Below the pieces are notes generated by a model. That model had not been told where the DNA came from, made no database searches, and was given only the letters and a program-made list of their open reading frames with translations. This document shows positions 61,581-64,000 of a DNA stretch of 64,000 nt, one piece after another; positions within the stretch are counted from its first letter, which is position 1; each line of letters begins with the position of its first letter. The stretch is from Alphaproteobacteria bacterium (GTDB lineage: Bacteria > Pseudomonadota > Alphaproteobacteria > JAJFFI01). A program made the position numbers and the translations under genes. The stretch spans positions 1 through 64,000 of the forward strand of contig JASJBI010000027.1 of assembly GCA_030066595.1 (NCBI GenBank), read 5' to 3'.

Positions 61581-61607
61581 GCGGTCCGCCTTGAGAAGGC
61601 GGACCGC
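61581..61607 (+). terminator. Hairpin at the end of the cco operon
   Basis: GCGGTCCGCC (61581-61590) pairs perfectly with GGCGGACCGC (61598-61607) around a 7-nt loop, 4 bp after the ccoS stop. There is no T run after it, so it may be Rho-aided or protect the mRNA end. Confidence 0.6.
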
Positions 61608-61671
61608 AGTAGGGGAGGTTCGCGAGGGGGGATACGAACCGTCTGTGAGAAAGTATGGTAAGCAGAAATAG

Positions 61672-61687
61672 TTAACAAAAGGTTAAC
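61672..61687. promoter_or_regulatory. CtrA-type binding site
   Basis: TTAACAAAAGGTTAAC fits the full CtrA consensus TTAA-N7-TTAAC exactly. CtrA is the cell-cycle regulator of alphaproteobacteria. It is about 220 bp upstream of the methyltransferase start and 95 bp downstream of ccoS, so the methyltransferase is the likely target. Confidence 0.55.
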
Positions 61688-61906
61688 GCCGCCATCCGGT
61701 TTTCGAAGCAAACGAAAAAGTAGTCCCGCGGGAGCTCTACGAGCTCTTGGCGGCTTTATTGTCCCTGACTTGGCTCACGGACCGATGGGCCGCGTGCGGG
61801 TGCCGGTGGGCGAGGCGCCGTTCGCCCCGGCAAGGTTATCGTAAAGCCAAAATTAAGACCGCCCCGCGCAGAATCCGACCCGGTTGCGCCAGCAAAGCGA
61901 GCAGAC

Positions 61907-62956
61907 ATGCTGCGCCATTCGAACAGTCGGACTTATGCCGTCCTCGATCAGGTTCTGGGCGGCCTGGGACGGAAGGCCCGCGGCCGTGCCGAGAAGGATG
62001 AGCACGACCAGGCGGACGGCTATATCCCGTTCAAGGTTCGATTTCTGGCCTGGTGGGAGGGTCTCGAGCCGGCCGACATCCTGACCAGAATGGATCAGGA
62101 CGATGAGGCGGCCGCCAAGCCGTCGCCCAAGGCGCTGGTAATCGACGGTAGCGCCGGGAAAGGGACCGCTGAAGGCGCCGCGCGGCGCACGGATGTCCTG
62201 CAGCGAATCTGGGGCGAGGGCTGTCATATCCCAGGCGGGGCCGATTTCACCTTGTCGCTGGCGCAGGCCTGCCAGCTTGAACCGGACATGAAAGTGCTCG
62301 ACCTGAACGCCGGCATGGGCGCCGCCGCGCGCGACATCGCGAGCAAACTGGGGGTGACGGTCGCGGGCAAGGAATTGGATTCGGAGCTCGCGAAGGTGGG
62401 CATGGCCCTGTCGGAACAGGCGGATCTTGCCGAAGCCGCAGCGATCGAGCCCTATGACCCCGAGGAGTTGAAGCTTCCACGGGGGGCCTATGACTGCATC
62501 TTGGCGCGCGAGGTGCTTTTTCTGATCAATGACAAGCTGGATTTCCTGCGCATGCTGCGGGACGCACTCAAGGTCAGAGGGCAGCTCACGTTTACCGACT
62601 ATGTGGTCACGGACGACGCCAACTCGGGGCGCGAACTGGCCCAGTGGCGCGAGGCGGAACCCCGCAAAGTCCAGCCCTGGACGACGGATCGTTATCTGAT
62701 GGTCATGGGCGAACTCAGCCTCGAGGTGCAGACCTTCGAGGACATCACGCCGCAGTTCATCCGTCTTGCCTTGAGTGCCTGGGATTCCTTCAAGCAGGAG
62801 CTGGGCAAAGCCGGAGTGAACCGGGCTTTCGCGAATGCCATGCTGGTCGAGGCGGAGCTGTGGCAGCGGCGCATCCAGCTCATGAAATCGGGGGATCTTC
62901 GGGTCTTGCAGGTGCACGCCAGCAAGAAAGAGACCGCCACCATGTCGGACTGGTAG
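61907..62956 (+). CDS. Class I SAM-dependent methyltransferase
   Basis: A 349-residue protein with a Rossmann methyltransferase domain from about residue 110: motif I is VLDLNAGMGAAARDIASKLG, with KELDSEL as the acidic ribose-binding turn, CILAREVLFLINDKLDFL as the post-motif segment and LKVRGQLTFTDYV as motif III. The N-terminal 100 residues (WWEGLEPADILT) are unlike a common family. The methylated substrate is not identifiable. The ATG at 61907 follows a CtrA-type box by about 220 bp. Confidence 0.78.
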   Translation: MLRHSNSRTYAVLDQVLGGLGRKARGRAEKDEHDQADGYIPFKVRFLAWWEGLEPADILTRMDQDDEAAAKPSPKALVIDGSAGKGTAEGAARRTDVLQRIWGEGCHIPGGADFTLSLAQACQLEPDMKVLDLNAGMGAAARDIASKLGVTVAGKELDSELAKVGMALSEQADLAEAAAIEPYDPEELKLPRGAYDCILAREVLFLINDKLDFLRMLRDALKVRGQLTFTDYVVTDDANSGRELAQWREAEPRKVQPWTTDRYLMVMGELSLEVQTFEDITPQFIRLALSAWDSFKQELGKAGVNRAFANAMLVEAELWQRRIQLMKSGDLRVLQVHASKKETATMSDW

Positions 62957-62980
62957 GGCGGACCAACCGCCGCCGGCCGA

Positions 62981-63481
62981 TCAACCTTCCGGCAAGGGAC
63001 ACTTGGTCCGGAGGGCTACAAAGCAGCTCAGATCGGTGGAGTCCTGCGACAGGCCCCGGACGCGCGGCGCCCGCTTGCGGGTCAGCCGTTCGCACATCCG
63101 CTTGGCGAGCTTCTCGGACTGCTCCAGGGTCATCGAGCGGCCGATGCCGCGGATGTCGGAGAAATCCGCTTCCGCGACCTTCAGGCACGGATACCAGTAG
63201 TTTCCCTCCTTGTTGAAACAGTCGGTCCGCACCTCGCGCCGCAGCACGTCGAGGTTCGGCCGGGCGATCGCCGACGGCACCTCGCTGGTCCATTCCCGAT
63301 ACACGCGCACATTGATCTCGCCCGGAACGAAGGTCCCGTTCTTGAGCACATGGGCGACCCGGACGTTCTCCGGCGGATCGAGGTTGAACGTGCACAGGCT
63401 GGCGGCCTCCGGCGTTTCCGGGGTCGCGCAACTGGACAGCAAGAGGGCGAGACTCAGGCTCTGGCAGATTCGGCGCTTCAT
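62981..63481 (-). CDS. Lipoprotein of unknown function
   Basis: A 166-residue protein with a lipoprotein signal peptide: basic MKRRI, hydrophobic core and lipobox LLSSC, with Cys 18 lipidated. The mature part contains several Cys residues and no recognised domain. It is attached to the membrane on the periplasmic side. It is convergent with the methyltransferase gene, 24 bp apart. Confidence 0.6.
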   Translation of the reverse strand: MKRRICQSLSLALLLSSCATPETPEAASLCTFNLDPPENVRVAHVLKNGTFVPGEINVRVYREWTSEVPSAIARPNLDVLRREVRTDCFNKEGNYWYPCLKVAEADFSDIRGIGRSMTLEQSEKLAKRMCERLTRKRAPRVRGLSQDSTDLSCFVALRTKCPLPEG

Positions 63482-63589
63482 TGGTTCGCTAATGGGGACA
63501 GAATGGCGACAATTCCGTGGCGGGCATCATTTCATACTGCCGGTCGACCCGCCAACACCTATGCGGGATCCGTCCGCATCGAACATCGG

Positions 63590-64000
63590 TCACTCGCCTT
63601 GCGCGGGTCCGGTCATGTCGGACGGCGTGGCGAGATACTTCTCTTGCAGCCGGTTTCGCACGACGGCCGCGTCGGCGCTGTCGTCATCGGTCGTTTGCAG
63701 CAATTCGACGGTCAGCGTTGTGCGCACCTGGGCGAAGGCCACCCTGGAAATGATCGGCGCAAAGGCAACGGGGTGGTGGTGCAGGTGATGCGAGCTGGCG
63801 AAGCCGAAGGGGTGGAAATGGCCGTGCCCGTAGTAGCGGTGGTCGCGCACCGTCACCTCCGCGTCCGTGCGCCGGTCGATCACCTTGAAGGCCGGGTGCT
63901 CGGTCTCGATGGCGATGTCCGCGGCCCTGAGTTGGGCAACCTCCTGAGCCTGCGTCGCGAGCGCATCGAGTTCCGCCTCGCGTCCGATCGAGTTGGAGCT
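63590..64000 (-). CDS. Unrecognised protein, 5' end beyond the window
   Basis: The frame is open from the window edge to a stop at 63590, giving at least 136 residues; the true start lies outside. The visible N-terminal part is helical and Ala/Glu-rich (REAELDALATQAQEVAQLRA). Then comes a stretch rich in His, Tyr and Gly (HRYYGHGHFHPFGFASSHHL) that could bind metal. No family is recognised. A GTG within it at 63883 is probably not the start, because the frame continues openly upstream. Confidence 0.5.
   Translation of the reverse strand, partial: SSNSIGREAELDALATQAQEVAQLRAADIAIETEHPAFKVIDRRTDAEVTVRDHRYYGHGHFHPFGFASSHHLHHHPVAFAPIISRVAFAQVRTTLTVELLQTTDDDSADAAVVRNRLQEKYLATPSDMTGPAQGE

Larger units (their letters stand above)
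61578..61906. other. Intergenic region between ccoS and the methyltransferase gene
   Basis: These 329 bp hold a terminator-like hairpin (61581-61607), a CtrA-type box (61672-61687), and a tandem GAGCTC-TAC-GAGCTC element (61732-61746). The centre is AT-rich. No gene was recognised. Confidence 0.55.

Noticed and set aside
61747..62001. 84-codon frame overlapping the methyltransferase start
   Set aside because: No RBS and an Arg-rich, random-looking composition; the methyltransferase frame explains the region.

Overview
The window is a GC-rich bacterial chromosome segment, most likely from an alphaproteobacterium and perhaps Rhodospirillales-like. This is inferred from several signals: the cysG-DUF2849-cysI-DUF934-cysH order, a glnB-glnA pair behind a sigma-54-type promoter, a complete cytochrome cbb3 operon behind an FNR/FixK box, and a full CtrA box (TTAA-N7-TTAAC). 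There is no rRNA gene to fix the taxonomy. Genes are packed tightly, with many 1-14 nt overlaps and several TTG/GTG starts preceded by good Shine-Dalgarno sequences.

Layout. 0-4.7 kb: ureohydrolase, amidohydrolase, DUF2975 protein with a small HTH regulator, transglutaminase-like protein and PlsC-type acyltransferase. 4.7-10.6 kb: rhodanese and MetZ behind a strong leader hairpin, a Tat-exported amidohydrolase, a class III nucleotide cyclase, a GT4 glycosyltransferase and a probable methyltransferase remnant. 10.8-15.0 kb: assimilatory sulfate/siroheme operon. 15.0-17.9 kb: an unusual patch with a REP-like repeat, paired operator-like palindromes, an unrecognised 559-residue protein and a convergent Sel1-repeat protein. 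18.0-22.6 kb: five-gene Liv-type ABC transporter. 22.8-33.9 kb: mixed single genes (RAM-domain protein, FecR protein, RhlE helicase, hydrolase, MscS, a YeeE/YedE pair, ParE, MRJP-like protein, thioesterase, orphan TupA). 34.0-36.0 kb: glnB-glnA. 36.2-39.9 kb: two aminotransferases flanking a phosphoesterase, then tRNA-His. 39.9-48.2 kb: a five-gene trehalose operon. 48.5-52.6 kb: P-type ATPase, an endonuclease/phosphatase-family protein and a small membrane protein. 52.6-61.6 kb: SafE-like protein and ccoNOQPGHIS. 61.9-64.0 kb: methyltransferase, lipoprotein and a truncated edge gene.

How the genes work together. The sulfur genes (MetZ, CysH, CysI, CysG) cover reduction of activated sulfate to sulfide and its use for homocysteine. 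The trehalose operon encodes both synthesis (OtsA, OtsB) and a return route to glucose-6-phosphate (GH65 phosphorylase, beta-phosphoglucomutase, glucokinase), with a fused beta-PGM/OtsB protein. The cco genes encode a microaerobic oxidase with its copper and assembly factors.

No prophage, CRISPR array or insertion sequence was recognised. The most unusual parts are the 15.2-17.9 kb patch, the single-operon trehalose cycle, and a set of promoter-level signals (sigma-54, NtrC-like, CtrA, leaderless).
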